A DNA stretch of 64,000 bases from CAYNRE01 sp964399535 (GCA_964399535.1 CAYNRE010000032.1:186001-250000); one strand, 5' to 3'. Positions 8,347-17,922 are shown, numbered from the stretch's first letter. Notes: generated by a model from the letters alone, not told the origin. A program made the numbers and translations.

Positions 8347-9375
8347 TCAAACGCTGAACCGCACATGGAGGATGTCGCCATCGGCGACGACATAATCCTT
8401 CGGCTCTTGGCGCATCAGGTTGTGGGCTTTGATTTCCCGCTCGCTCCCCAGCCGAATCAAGTCTTCGGCCCGCATCGTCTCGGCCCGGATAAAGCCGCGG
8501 GCCAGGTCGCTGTGAATGTTGGCCGCGGCTTCCAGCGCGGTGCCGCCGCGGCGCATCATCCAGGTGCGAACTTCTTTTTCCCCCGCAGTGAAGTACAGCA
8601 TTTGGCCCGACACTTCGAGCAATCGCTGGAGCACCGCGTCGCGCCGCCCCGGCGGCAGGCCCAATTCGCGCTCGAATTCCTCGCGGTCGCCCGGTTCCAT
8701 CCTGAGCAATTCGCGTTCGAGCCCCACGCGACAGGCCAGCACCGGCTGCTCGGGAGGCAGTTTGGCCATGAATCGTTCGGGCTCGCTGTCGTCGTCGGCC
8801 AGATTGAGCAGGATCAGCTTGGGCTTTTCGGTCAGGAGCCGAAACGATCGGGTCGCCTTGAGCTGATCTTCGTTCATGGCGATTTCGCGCAGGGCCCGTC
8901 CATCTTCCAGCACGGCCAACAGCGGTTCGAGGGCGGCCAGCTCGGCCTGTTCTTGCTCGCGGTTGGGGCGCGGCTTCTTGACCGACTCGCGCAAGCGGTC
9001 GATCCGCCCGGCCACGATTTCCATGTCGGCCAGGAGCAAGTCTTCCTCGAAGGTTTGCAGGTCGACCAGCGGGTCCGACCCGGCAAAGGCCGCCACGACC
9101 AGCACCAGGCACCCGGTCTCGCGGATCAGCCCTAGCTTGGGCGCGTTACCTTCGTGGCTGCGGGCCAGGCCCGGCGTGTCGAATAGCTCGATCGCGGCCA
9201 GCGTAATTTTCTTGGGGTGATAGATATCGCACAGCGGCGCGACCCGGGGATCGGGCACCGGGGCCATGGCGCTTTGGCCCGTATGGGCCAGGGCCAGGTC
9301 GGGCTCCACCCCGGTCAGCCAGGCAAAGAGCGAACTTTTTCCCGAACCCTGGTAACCGACCAATCCAATCTTCAT
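8347..9375 (-). CDS. YchF/OLA1-family NTPase
   Basis: A 342-residue P-loop NTPase of the Obg-HflX superfamily, YchF branch, whose members are cytoplasmic and associate with ribosomes. It has G1 GYQGSGKSS near the N-terminus, G3 DTPGL, and in place of the GTP-specific NKxD a LLNLADD, in line with the altered nucleotide specificity of YchF. A helical insert (REQEQAELAALEPLL) follows. The C-terminal TGS-like (DUF933) domain is clear: YFTAGEKEVRTWMMRRG, IHSDLARGFIRAE and KDYVVADGDILHVRF. AAGG precedes the ATG at 9375. It lies 133 bp after the transglutaminase gene on the same strand and could be read with it. G1 and G4 differ enough from canonical YchF (GLPNVGKS) to suggest a divergent paralogue. 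Confidence 0.88.
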   Translation of the reverse strand: MKIGLVGYQGSGKSSLFAWLTGVEPDLALAHTGQSAMAPVPDPRVAPLCDIYHPKKITLAAIELFDTPGLARSHEGNAPKLGLIRETGCLVLVVAAFAGSDPLVDLQTFEEDLLLADMEIVAGRIDRLRESVKKPRPNREQEQAELAALEPLLAVLEDGRALREIAMNEDQLKATRSFRLLTEKPKLILLNLADDDSEPERFMAKLPPEQPVLACRVGLERELLRMEPGDREEFERELGLPPGRRDAVLQRLLEVSGQMLYFTAGEKEVRTWMMRRGGTALEAAANIHSDLARGFIRAETMRAEDLIRLGSEREIKAHNLMRQEPKDYVVADGDILHVRFSV

Positions 9376-9508
9376 CCGTGCTACCTTCGTCGCTGCCAGG
9401 CGTGGAGTGGGCGAAGTGCGGGCGAACTGCCTCGCGACTGTCTTACGCCCGGGGGGCGCGCCGGCCCCAAGATTGCCCCGCCCGCGAAACAACCCCTGGC
9501 CGGCGCGT

Positions 9509-11872
9509 TCAGCGCGCCGCCCCGAGGCTTGCGTCCGCGGCGTCGGCGGCCGACAGGGCCGCCCGCAAATCGGCGAGGCCCTGTTCTACCTGTTCCGCTT
9601 CCCGGCTGTCTAGCGGTCGATTGCCGAAGCGAACTCGGTAAAAGGCCTGTACGATCGCCAGCGGAACGCGGGCCACGCGGCGGGTCGGTCCGGTCGCCGC
9701 CAGCCGGCCAGCCACGGACTCGGCAAATTCACGCTGCGTTTGGCTCGACCCGCGCACCAGGTCGTAGCCGGCGAGAATCTCCTCCAACTCGCGCTGAAAC
9801 CCGATCGGCGCCGGTCCGGCTTGGGCCCCGGCGCGAATTCGCCTCCAGGTACCCGGCGCCAAACGCGCCAGGCACCACCGCGCCCCGCGCAGCAGACCCA
9901 CCAACCCCAGGCAGATTGCCGAAGCCGACAGGCCGGCTCGCCAATTGAACCACTCGCCGCTGAGCCAGCCCGACCGCTCGCCGCGAAAGAACCGGACCGC
10001 CCGGGCCCACCACTGCTTCCAATGCTCCGGATCGCTTAGCAAGTTCCAAGTTTCGGTCACCCCGATCATCAACGGGCGATAAATAGTTTCCCGCTGCCGC
10101 TGGGCATCGAGCCCGAGCACATAGTTGGCCCACAAATGGCGCAGGTAGTCGATCCCCTGGCGATAGGTCATCAGGGCCGTGTTGGGAGGCGGCATCGCCG
10201 CCAGGCGCTCGGCCACCGGCGTACCGTCCAGCCGCAGCCAAGCACCCCCGCGCCACTGACCCGCGGGCGGGTCGACCCGCTCGGGTAGCTTGTCGGGGGG
10301 TAGGTAGGCCTCGACCCAGGCATGGGTGTGCAACTGCCGGATCTGATAAAACGACCCGAACGAGTTCCAGTCTCCGCCTTTGAACCCGACCACCACGCGC
10401 GACGGAATACCCACCGCTCGCAGCATCAGCGCCAGACCGCTGGCGAAGTACTCGCAGTGGCCACTGCGAGTATTCAGCAGAAAATCCTCGATCGGGTCCA
10501 AATTCGGATCCCCTACCTCCAGGTCCAAGCTGTAGCGATACTGGCCCGAGGACTGAAAGTGGGCTTCCAGCCGCTTGGCCCTTGCCATCCAGTTCTCCTC
10601 GGGCAGGTCGTCCACGAGTTGTTGAGCCTGCTGGACCAGCGAAGCCACGGGCGAGCGCTCGGGCAGCCGCGCCAACAGGTCCAGATCGTAGCGGTCCAAG
10701 TCCCCCATTGCCGGCATCAGTTCGGATTGCCGCCCCAGGTGAAACCCGGTCGTCACCAGGTCGAGGTTGAACGGGTTGCCACGCTGACCGGCTGCCCGCA
10801 GCAGCTGACGGGTACGTCGATCGTAGCGCAGCGACGGATTCTCGATCGGGTTCAAGATCGGGAACACGGCGTACAACACATCGGTGTCGAGCGGTTCGAT
10901 CGTAATCTTCTGCCGCACCAACTCCGGATGGCCCAAGTATTCGCTTGCCTCGGCCACGCGCAGGGGCCGTGGGTTTTCCTCTGGGTCGTGGGTTTGACTC
11001 CAGACGCCGCGTTCGTAAGTGGTCAGCGTCAGCCCGCGGAAGTACGGCTCGTCCAGCAACCGGTAGGGCTGGCCGGTGATGTAGTTGGTGAACTGAGCCC
11101 GCATCGTGGTTTCCGGGTTCTCGAAAACCTGGCCGACTTCGCCCAGTTTGATGCTTTCGGTCACGCCGACCTGCAGCGACGCGCTGCCGGCCGTCGGCTG
11201 CCAGGTGGGGCCGCCCGAGCGCGGAACGGCCAGAAAAAACAAGGCGCTTAGCGCCAGCGCGCCGCACATTAGCAGGATCAGCTGCAGGGCCCAGGACAAC
11301 CCCAGGGCGCTCTCCAGCGGCGGATCGGCCGATGCGAAATCGCTCCACCATCGCGCGCCCGGGTCCGAGACCAAGCCGGACGGCGCGCCCACCGCCCCCA
11401 GTTCGGTGCGCGATTCGCGCAGCAGGTAAAAGAGCGAGCAGGCAGCCACCCCGACCACCAGGTACGCCACCAGCACCAGGCCGAACGAAGGTGCCAGGTT
11501 CAAGGCCGCGGCCACGGCTACCTGCATCAGGCTCAGCAGCAGCAACTGCCAGTAAGTGGAGGTGTTCTTCCGGCGGTACAGCAACACGAACTGCAAGTAC
11601 ACCAGCAGGTTGGCCAGGGCCAAGAGCTGGCTGTCGGGCTCGTAGCGGGTGTACCAATCGCGAATCGAAAGCGCCAGCGCCGCCAGTCCGGCCCAATTGG
11701 CGACTCGCTGACTCAAGAGCAACCAGCCCCGCATGTCGGTCAGATAGACCGAGCTGACCGAAACGATCAGCGCCAGTACGGCCAGTCGCAAATCGCGCTC
11801 GCCCATGCCCAAGAGCAGGGTGCCCAGGAACATCTGGGTGGCAAACAGGATTTGCATGGCCCGCAGGATCAT
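9509..11872 (-). CDS. Membrane transglutaminase-like protein (TgpA type, DUF3488)
   Basis: A 787-residue inner-membrane protein. The N-terminal 250 residues carry about six hydrophobic segments (ILFATQMFLGTLLLGMG, LALSALFFLAVPRSG and others; DUF3488). A periplasmic transglutaminase core follows, with Cys473 in SGHCEYFASGLALMLRAVGI, His517 in THAWVEAY and Asp549 in WLRLDGTP, an intact Cys-His-Asp triad. After a further hydrophobic segment comes a cytoplasmic DUF4129-like tail. The ATG at 11872 overlaps the stop of the DUF58 gene (ATGA), indicating translational coupling. With moxR and DUF58 it forms the classic moxR-DUF58-tgpA operon, probably acting on envelope proteins or peptidoglycan; the substrate is unknown. 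Confidence 0.9.
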   Translation of the reverse strand: MILRAMQILFATQMFLGTLLLGMGERDLRLAVLALIVSVSSVYLTDMRGWLLLSQRVANWAGLAALALSIRDWYTRYEPDSQLLALANLLVYLQFVLLYRRKNTSTYWQLLLLSLMQVAVAAALNLAPSFGLVLVAYLVVGVAACSLFYLLRESRTELGAVGAPSGLVSDPGARWWSDFASADPPLESALGLSWALQLILLMCGALALSALFFLAVPRSGGPTWQPTAGSASLQVGVTESIKLGEVGQVFENPETTMRAQFTNYITGQPYRLLDEPYFRGLTLTTYERGVWSQTHDPEENPRPLRVAEASEYLGHPELVRQKITIEPLDTDVLYAVFPILNPIENPSLRYDRRTRQLLRAAGQRGNPFNLDLVTTGFHLGRQSELMPAMGDLDRYDLDLLARLPERSPVASLVQQAQQLVDDLPEENWMARAKRLEAHFQSSGQYRYSLDLEVGDPNLDPIEDFLLNTRSGHCEYFASGLALMLRAVGIPSRVVVGFKGGDWNSFGSFYQIRQLHTHAWVEAYLPPDKLPERVDPPAGQWRGGAWLRLDGTPVAERLAAMPPPNTALMTYRQGIDYLRHLWANYVLGLDAQRQRETIYRPLMIGVTETWNLLSDPEHWKQWWARAVRFFRGERSGWLSGEWFNWRAGLSASAICLGLVGLLRGARWCLARLAPGTWRRIRAGAQAGPAPIGFQRELEEILAGYDLVRGSSQTQREFAESVAGRLAATGPTRRVARVPLAIVQAFYRVRFGNRPLDSREAEQVEQGLADLRAALSAADAADASLGAAR

Positions 11873-13077
11873 GGCGCTTCCACCTCCTCGCCCGGAGCCG
11901 GCTCGAACCATTGTCGCCAGCGCTGGCCCGAGAGGTCGACGCAGTGCACGCTGGAAAGCCAGGGCCGCTTCCAGGGGTCGTTCCAAACTTTTTGAAACCG
12001 CTCGGTGTCGGTCAGATCGACCGGCCGGGTCGAAACCAGCACCAATTCACTGGTGCCGTAAACGTTGTCGAGGGCCTCGGCCAACAGGCCGGGCAAATGG
12101 TCCTCGCCGGTCGGTTCCACCACCGCCAACGATTCGAGCACGGCCGCGGCCAGGGCCATCGAGGCGGCCCCGCGCACCAGGTTTCGATGCTCGGCGGAAA
12201 TGCCGAGCACCAACTGCCCGGTTCCACGGCGCCCCATTTCGTAAACCAGCGTCGCCGCCAGGCTCACGGCCAGCTCGACCTGGTGCCGCTGCCGAGCAGT
12301 GGCCCCGGGGGGCTGCCACAGTTCGACCAGCAACGTCAAATCCTGGTGCCGCTGCCGCTCAAACTGCCGCACCATGAGCGTGTTTTGCCGGGCCGAGGTG
12401 CGCCAGTGAATCCAGCGGCGGCTGTCGCCCGAGCGCCAATCGCGCAGCCCGTGAAACTCTCCCTCGTGCGTTCCCTGGCGGCGCTCCGATTCGCGGCTGC
12501 CGACCGTGGTTTCTTGTCGCCTTCGTTGCCAGTCGGGAGCCAACCGCCCCAGGCGGGGCAGCACCACCAACTCCTGCATTTGGTCCCATTCCCAGCGGCA
12601 TTCCACCAGCCCCAGGGGGAAGCGAGTGCGGGCTACCAGCGGCCCCAGCCGGTATCGGCCTCGCTGCAGCAGCCGGCCTCGATAGCTGGCCGCCACGCTG
12701 GTGCCGGGGGGAATGCGCGGAAACAGGGCGCCGGTCAGCAGCGGGCCGGCCGCGGCGCCTCCCGGCGCCAGCCGTTCGATGCGGTCGAATACCCGCACGG
12801 ACCAGCTTCCTCCGCGGCGCTGATGCGAGGTGGCCACGAGATCCACGTCCAGGGCATCGCCCGCGGCGATCCGCCGGGGCGCCATCCGCTTCAGTTCCAA
12901 ACCGCGCAGCGTGACCGCCGCGATTCGCCAATTCAACAAGGCCAGCCCGGCCAACACGCTGAAAAACGCCAACAGCAGATTGATGTCGCGAATCAACGCA
13001 GCGGTGAGCACCACGGCCAGCACCGCCAAGAAGGCCAGTCCTTCGGGGCTCAATCGCGTGAACCGGCGGCGGGCCAC
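11869..13077 (-). CDS. DUF58 domain protein
   Basis: A 402-residue protein. Two hydrophobic segments near the N-terminus (LAFLAVLAVVLTAALIR and LLLAFFSVLAGLALLNW) anchor it in the membrane. The DUF58 core contains GDSRRWIHWRTSARQNTLMV followed by QRHQDLTLLVELW, the region that resembles a VWA fold. Such proteins accompany MoxR ATPases and are thought to be their client or adaptor. The GTG start at 13077 has GAGGAGAAGG just upstream. It is the middle gene of the operon, 62 bp after moxR and overlapping the transglutaminase start by 4 bp. Confidence 0.88.
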   Translation of the reverse strand: MARRRFTRLSPEGLAFLAVLAVVLTAALIRDINLLLAFFSVLAGLALLNWRIAAVTLRGLELKRMAPRRIAAGDALDVDLVATSHQRRGGSWSVRVFDRIERLAPGGAAAGPLLTGALFPRIPPGTSVAASYRGRLLQRGRYRLGPLVARTRFPLGLVECRWEWDQMQELVVLPRLGRLAPDWQRRRQETTVGSRESERRQGTHEGEFHGLRDWRSGDSRRWIHWRTSARQNTLMVRQFERQRHQDLTLLVELWQPPGATARQRHQVELAVSLAATLVYEMGRRGTGQLVLGISAEHRNLVRGAASMALAAAVLESLAVVEPTGEDHLPGLLAEALDNVYGTSELVLVSTRPVDLTDTERFQKVWNDPWKRPWLSSVHCVDLSGQRWRQWFEPAPGEEVEAP

Positions 13078-13139
13078 GGACCTTCTCCTCGACGGGGCCG
13101 AGCTGCCCGCCGACGGCGGGCAAGCACCCGGCGGGGGCG

Positions 13140-14081
13140 TTAGCGGGGAACCGGAATCTCGGTCAGCAACCGCCGAATCATGGTTTCCACGATGTCGCGC
13201 TGACCGAGCTGAATGTAGCCCTTGGGAATCACCCGGTGCGCCAGCACCGGCACGGCCAGGTATTTCACGTCGTCGGGCGTGACGAATTCTCGGCCCTCGA
13301 TCAGCGCCAGCGCCTGCGACGCCCGATAGAGCCGCAACGCGCCGCGCGTGCTGACCCCCACGTGCAAGTCGGGGCTGCGACGGGTCCCCTCGACCAGGTC
13401 GAGCATGTAGTCGGCCACCGAGTCGCTCACGGCCACTTCCCGTACCGATTGCTGCAGGTCGAGCACTTGCGTGGACGATAGCGCCGCCTCTAGGTCTTCC
13501 ACCGGTTCGCCCCGCCGGTGACTGACCAGCACCTGACGCTCTTCGTCCCGATCGGGGTAGCCGATGCGGGTGCGAATCAGAAAGCGGTCCAACTGGCTTT
13601 CCAAGAGCGGATAGGTCCCCTCGAATTCGTAGGGGTTCTGGGTGGCGATCACCAGAAAAGGCACCGGCAGCCGGTGGGTGCGGCCATCGACCGAAACCTG
13701 TCCGTCGCTCATCGCCTCGAGCAAGGCGCTTTGCGTACGCGGGGTGGTGCGGTTGATCTCGTCGGCCAGCACCACATTGGCGAAAATCGGACCCGGATTG
13801 AAGACGAACTCGTTCGTCTTTGAGTTAAACATGCTGCTGCCGACGATGTCGCTCGGCAACAGATCGGGCGTGAACTGAATGCGGCAGAAATGCCCGCCCA
13901 GGCTGCGGGCCAACGCCTTGCCGACCAGCGTTTTGCCGACCCCCGGAACGTCTTCCAACAGCACGTGCTCGCCAGAAAGCAGCGCCACCACGCAGAGGCG
14001 CACCACCTCGGGCTTGCCCAACACCACCTGGTTGATCTGATGCTCCAGCGAGCTCACCAGGGTTTGTATGTCGGTGGCCAA
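13140..14081 (-). CDS. moxR: MoxR-family AAA+ ATPase
   Basis: A 313-residue AAA+ ATPase of the MoxR group, cytoplasmic chaperones that mature or insert metal into partner VWA/DUF58 proteins. Walker A is GVGKT (47-51), Walker B VVLADEIN (Asp107, Glu108), sensor 1 lies in VIATQNP, and the arginine-containing FLIRTRIGYPDRDEE follows. The lid domain contains GVSTRGALRLYRASQA. The start is TTG at 14081, supported by AGGAG about 8 nt upstream; no in-frame ATG fits. It is the first gene of a three-gene operon with DUF58 and the transglutaminase. Confidence 0.9.
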   Translation of the reverse strand: MATDIQTLVSSLEHQINQVVLGKPEVVRLCVVALLSGEHVLLEDVPGVGKTLVGKALARSLGGHFCRIQFTPDLLPSDIVGSSMFNSKTNEFVFNPGPIFANVVLADEINRTTPRTQSALLEAMSDGQVSVDGRTHRLPVPFLVIATQNPYEFEGTYPLLESQLDRFLIRTRIGYPDRDEERQVLVSHRRGEPVEDLEAALSSTQVLDLQQSVREVAVSDSVADYMLDLVEGTRRSPDLHVGVSTRGALRLYRASQALALIEGREFVTPDDVKYLAVPVLAHRVIPKGYIQLGQRDIVETMIRRLLTEIPVPR

Positions 14082-14603
14082 ATGTGCACTCCTCTCAAAC
14101 CGCCACCTTCAGCTTACCGGCCGGCACCGGCCAGGCAAAGCAAGTTCGCCAGCTCCCGCCGGGGGGCGCGCGGCGGGCAAAACCCCGGCGGACTGGGTGT
14201 TTGAGGCTTCTCATCGTATCCGGCACCCTGCCACGGTCTACCCCGCCGAGTCGGGGAACACGGTTTACCGCGAGCCTTCATCCCGGTTGCGCCCGTCGGA
14301 AACCGGCAGGACCGTCGATCGCGTTTGCCGGCTGTGCCGTGGCGGCTGCCAATGTTGCCGTGGCGGCTGCCAATGGTGCCGTGGCCTGTGACGGTTGTAT
14401 CTTGGTAATCCCAGGGCCGCTCACGGCTCGGCCGGCCAACATTGCTTGCCTGCGGGCGATTGGGCGCTCTAAAATCAACGGCGGTTTATGCATAGGTGCC
14501 AAACCACCTGCCGCAATCGTCGATCGGCCACCGGGCTGACCAGGCTGGCCCACCGTGGCCGCAGGCATTTCCCCGGAAAAAACCCTTAGGGCGATTTCCC
14601 CAG
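14082..14603. other. Intergenic region between moxR and DUF1501 genes
   Basis: A 522-bp divergent region that must hold promoters in both directions. The only structure I can see is the 21-bp tandem duplication at 14336-14385. No gene or RNA is supported. Confidence 0.5.
14336..14385. repeat. 21-bp tandem duplication with partial third copy
   Basis: GCCGTGGCGGCTGCCAATGTT at 14336-14356 is repeated at 14357-14377 with one change, and the first eight bases recur at 14378-14385. Upstream of the DUF1501 gene; no gene overlaps it. Confidence 0.8.
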
Positions 14604-16013
14604 ATGACGTCGGCTTCCCCCCTCCGCCCCTGTGCCACCATGCGTCAGGCGATCCGCCTGAGCCGGCGCCAGGTGTTGCGGGCGGGCACGCTCGGGGCCC
14701 TGGGACTGGGGCTCGACCAGTTTCTGACGGCCCGCGCGGCCCGGGGCGGTTCCGCCGCCGCGGGTGGCTTTGGGCGGGCCAAGCAGTGCGTATTCTTCTT
14801 CATGTGGGGTGACCCGAGCCAGCTCGACACCTTCGACATGAAGCCCGCTGCCCCGGCCGAGGTTCGGGGCGATTTCCAGCCGATCGCGACCGCGGTTCCC
14901 GGGCTGCAAATTTGCGAGCACTTCCAGCGGCTGGCCTCGTGGACCGACCGCCTGGCCGTGATTCGCTCGCTGCACCACACCGACCCGGCCCATTTGTCGA
15001 GCGCCCACGCCACGCTCACCGGGCACTGGGCCCCCACGATCAATAGCGACGCCGCCCCGCCTAGTGACCGCGATTCGCCCCAACTGGGGGCAATGATGTC
15101 GCGGCTCCGCGAGTCGCCGGCCGATGTGCCGGCCGCGGTGAGCCTGCCCTGGATCGTATCGCACCCAGCCGCTCCGGGGGGGCGGGCCCCCGGCCAAAAC
15201 GCCGGCTGGCTCGGCAAGCGTTTCGATCCGCTGGTGCTAGAGGGAAACCCCAACCAACCGGATTGGACCGTGAGCGAGCTGGCCCTGCTCGACGGAATTA
15301 GCGTCGAGCGGCTGGAGCATCGCCGAGCCCTGCTCAACCTGGTCGATGGCCAGTGCGCCGAGTGGGAATCGCTGGCCGCTGCCCGGGGCATGACCTCGAT
15401 GCAGGAGCAGGCTTTCGCCCTGTTGTCGGGAAGCCGTGCCCGGAAGGCCTTCGACCTGGCCAGCGAGCCGGCCGAGGTACGCGACCGTTACGGACGCAAC
15501 ATCCACGGCCAATGCGCGCTGTTGGCCCGGCGGCTCATCGAGCACGGCGTTCCGCTGGTTACCATCAATTGGCACAACGACGGCCACAACTTCTGGGACA
15601 CCCACGGGGCCAACTTCAAGCGGTTGAAAAGCGAATTGATTCCCCCGGCCGACCAGGCGCTTTCGGCCCTGCTGGAAGATCTTTCCGCGCGCGGTCTGCT
15701 CGATGAAACCATCGTGGCCTGGGTCGGCGAGTTTGGCCGGAAACCTCAGATCAACGCCGCGGCGGCCGGAAGAGAACACTGGCCCTATTGCTACAGCGGT
15801 TTACTGGCCGGCGGTGGGATCGCGCCCGGGGCCGTTTACGGCGAGAGCGACGCCCACGCGGCCAGGCCCAAGCGCGACCCGGTGTCACCGCTCGATTTCG
15901 CCGCCACGATTTATCACGCCCTGGGAATCGATCCCCATACGATCGTGCCCGACCGAACCGGTCGCCCCGTTCCGGTCACGCCTGGCGAGCCGATCCGGGC
16001 CCTGTTCAGTTAG
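14604..16013 (+). CDS. DUF1501 (sulfatase-fold) protein with Tat signal
   Basis: A 469-residue exported protein of the DUF1501 family, greatly expanded in planctomycetes and related to the alkaline phosphatase/sulfatase fold; its substrate is unknown. The twin-arginine signal LSRRQVLRAGTLGALGLGLD indicates folded export by Tat. Family features: FFFMWGDPSQLDTFDMKP, LAVIRSLHHTDPAHLSSAHA (with HHTD), VTINWHNDGHNFWDTHG, and WVGEFGRKPQIN with GREHW. The ATG at 14604 was preferred over the ATG at 14640 because only a weak GGG-containing site precedes either and the signal peptide n-region would otherwise be short; both are possible. Often such genes sit next to DUF1549/DUF1553 genes; here none is adjacent. 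Confidence 0.88.
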   Translation: MTSASPLRPCATMRQAIRLSRRQVLRAGTLGALGLGLDQFLTARAARGGSAAAGGFGRAKQCVFFFMWGDPSQLDTFDMKPAAPAEVRGDFQPIATAVPGLQICEHFQRLASWTDRLAVIRSLHHTDPAHLSSAHATLTGHWAPTINSDAAPPSDRDSPQLGAMMSRLRESPADVPAAVSLPWIVSHPAAPGGRAPGQNAGWLGKRFDPLVLEGNPNQPDWTVSELALLDGISVERLEHRRALLNLVDGQCAEWESLAAARGMTSMQEQAFALLSGSRARKAFDLASEPAEVRDRYGRNIHGQCALLARRLIEHGVPLVTINWHNDGHNFWDTHGANFKRLKSELIPPADQALSALLEDLSARGLLDETIVAWVGEFGRKPQINAAAAGREHWPYCYSGLLAGGGIAPGAVYGESDAHAARPKRDPVSPLDFAATIYHALGIDPHTIVPDRTGRPVPVTPGEPIRALFS

Positions 16014-16176
16014 CGATCTCCCTGTTGCGCTCGCCGGCCCTCGCGCGGATTGCGTCGCCATCGGGAACGGTTTCGCCGTGCCAGGCTCGCTCGCCTGGGC
16101 CAAATGACGCCTGGCCGGCCGCGCCCGGCTTAGCTTGGTTCGCCCGTGGCTGAAAACTCTTCCCGGTGCCCAGCGC

Positions 16177-16216
16177 AAAAAAAACCGGTCCCCCGGCAAG
16201 AGTGCCAGGGGACCGG
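16177..16216 (-). terminator. Intrinsic terminator of PEP-CTERM gene 1
   Basis: A hairpin with stem CCGGTCCCC / GGGGACCGG (16185-16193 and 16208-16216) extended by an inner GGCA/TGCC stem. On the minus strand it is followed by eight Ts. It lies about 90 nt beyond the stop at 16305. Confidence 0.85.
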
Positions 16217-16304
16217 CTCATACGCACTGAGAAGTCACTGAGGATTCGGACGGAGCACCCGCGGCCGGCTGCTAAGTCCCGGCCGCGAGGGTTCCAGCGA
16301 GCAG

Positions 16305-17537
16305 CTACCCGCGACGACCGATCCGGCGGCGGGCCGCCGGGATCAGCAGGGCCACGCCCCCCAGACCCACCAAGAGCAGGCTGCTCGGTTCGGGAATCAC
16401 CACGTTCTCGATGGTGTCCTGCAACTGGAAGCCGGTGTTGGTGGCCGTGAGGCTGGCAACCGCCGAAATCGTGGCCGTACCGCGAACGTCGACGTCGAAC
16501 CCGACCACCGCGCTGAAATCGGTGTCGAGGTTCACCGGAATCGTCGTGGCCGTGCTCAGGTCGAACGACAGCGGCAGCAGGTTCAAGAACCCGCCATCGT
16601 CAAAGGTAAACCGCATGTCGTCGCCCGTGGGCAGGCCGTCGTAGCCGTTGGGGTTCAGGTCTTCCATCTTGACGCGACCGCCGATCGCGAACGCTTCGCT
16701 GAGGGCTTCGTCAATCAAGCTGAAGTTGCCCAGGCTCAGGTCGATCGGAATGTCGAACAAGCCAAGCACGCTGATCAAAATGGTCGCGTCCACATCCAGC
16801 CCGGCGCTGATATTGGCCGAGAAGGTGCCCGGAGCGCCCACCACGGGGTACGTCGTCGTCTGATCTTGCGTGCCGCTGGGGGTGAGATTCCCCGGGGTGA
16901 ACAACAAATCGTTGCCCGGGGTATCTTGCTTGAACTTGACGTTCGAAATCGTGCCGGTCGGGTTGGCGCGAATCTCCGTATCGAAGGTCAGGTCGAACAA
17001 GTTCAGCACGTTGACGCTCGCCTCGCCGTTGACCTGAACCTGATTCAGCGCGAACGGCTGGTTGTTGATCAGCGTCACATCGAGATTGGTGACGTCGGCG
17101 TAACGCAATACCGAGGGGAGGCCGTTCACCGTGCCCGCACCCGGACCGAAGGGCGGAAAGCCATCGCCGCCCGGATCGGTGCCCAAAGCCGACTGCTGGC
17201 CGGCCAGCGTGAGCGTCGCCGAGCCCGTGGGCACCACGCTGACATTCGTGGGATTGGGGACGACGTTGATGCCGACGGATTGCGTCGGAATGATGATGTT
17301 ACCGCCGATCGTGGTGCCGACCAGGCCGGGAACCGGCAGATCGTCGGTCGAGATGCGCCAGCTCAGGTTGGCACCGACCGTAATGCTGCCCGAACCAGTG
17401 AGGTTCGTGTGAAAATTCTGGCTGCCGGTTCCGCCATTGAAGACGAGCGGAATTGCCCGCGCCGTTTCGGCGCTCAGCAACAGTGCGCCAAGGCCCGCCA
17501 AGGCGGCGCACAAGAACGAAGGTTTTCCCCGACTCAT
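16305..17537 (-). CDS. PEP-CTERM protein, tandem paralogue 1
   Basis: A 410-residue secreted protein. It has an export signal ending near TARA, then a beta-rich Asn/Thr/Gly-rich region without cysteines, and a PEP-CTERM sorting tail of about 31 residues: VIPEPSS, hydrophobic LLLVGLGGVALLIP, then RRRIGRRG. In systems with an exosortase this tail is cleaved after membrane insertion; no exosortase gene is in the window. It shares the whole architecture with the genes at 17985-19199 and 19783-21021, including DPGGDGFPPFGPGAGTVNG, INNQPF, FDTE(I/V)RA and EDLNPNGYDGLPTGDD. GAGGAG precedes the start context GCTAATGAG. No enzymatic motif is visible; a surface or extracellular matrix role is inferred. 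Confidence 0.88.
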   Translation of the reverse strand: MSRGKPSFLCAALAGLGALLLSAETARAIPLVFNGGTGSQNFHTNLTGSGSITVGANLSWRISTDDLPVPGLVGTTIGGNIIIPTQSVGINVVPNPTNVSVVPTGSATLTLAGQQSALGTDPGGDGFPPFGPGAGTVNGLPSVLRYADVTNLDVTLINNQPFALNQVQVNGEASVNVLNLFDLTFDTEIRANPTGTISNVKFKQDTPGNDLLFTPGNLTPSGTQDQTTTYPVVGAPGTFSANISAGLDVDATILISVLGLFDIPIDLSLGNFSLIDEALSEAFAIGGRVKMEDLNPNGYDGLPTGDDMRFTFDDGGFLNLLPLSFDLSTATTIPVNLDTDFSAVVGFDVDVRGTATISAVASLTATNTGFQLQDTIENVVIPEPSSLLLVGLGGVALLIPAARRRIGRRG

Positions 17538-17546
17538 TAGCTGCTC

Positions 17547-17594
17547 CTCAGTACGAAAACAACTCAGTACGAAAACAACTCAGTGCTGAATCAA
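17547..17594. repeat. 16-bp direct repeats in the leader of PEP-CTERM gene 1
   Basis: CTCAGTACGAAAACAA occurs at 17547-17562 and 17563-17578, and a degenerate copy CTCAGTGCTGAATCAA at 17579-17594. The array begins 9 bp from the ATG, so it lies in the 5' leader on the minus strand, beside the ribosome-binding site. Confidence 0.85.
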
Positions 17595-17881
17595 CTCTGT
17601 GCGCCGTTCGTTCGCGACAGCGGTGCGCCCCACTTCGTTCGGAGTTCCGGTTACTTCAAGCCGCGCTGGGCGAACTGCGGTGTTCCGCACAAGCAACCAG
17701 CCGGGAGCGTGTAACCAAACCCTACCCAAGTGGTACTTTCCCACCCATCGGTATAGTTTGCCAACGAAGTATTGCCAGTCAAGCAAATAATTGTAGGAAT
17801 CCACGGTTTTCCTCCGACCGCTACAGGCCCCCTGTTCAGCAGGGCGAATGCGTTCGCTGCGGTGGTCATTGCAGGCCGCGC

Positions 17882-17922
17882 AAAAAAACGGCCGGCTCGC
17901 TCCCAGGGGAACCAGCCGGCCG
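17882..17922 (-). terminator. Intrinsic terminator of PEP-CTERM gene 2
   Basis: The stem CGGCCGGCT / AGCCGGCCG (17889-17897 and 17914-17922) is followed on the minus strand by seven Ts. It lies 63 nt past the stop at 17985. Confidence 0.85.
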
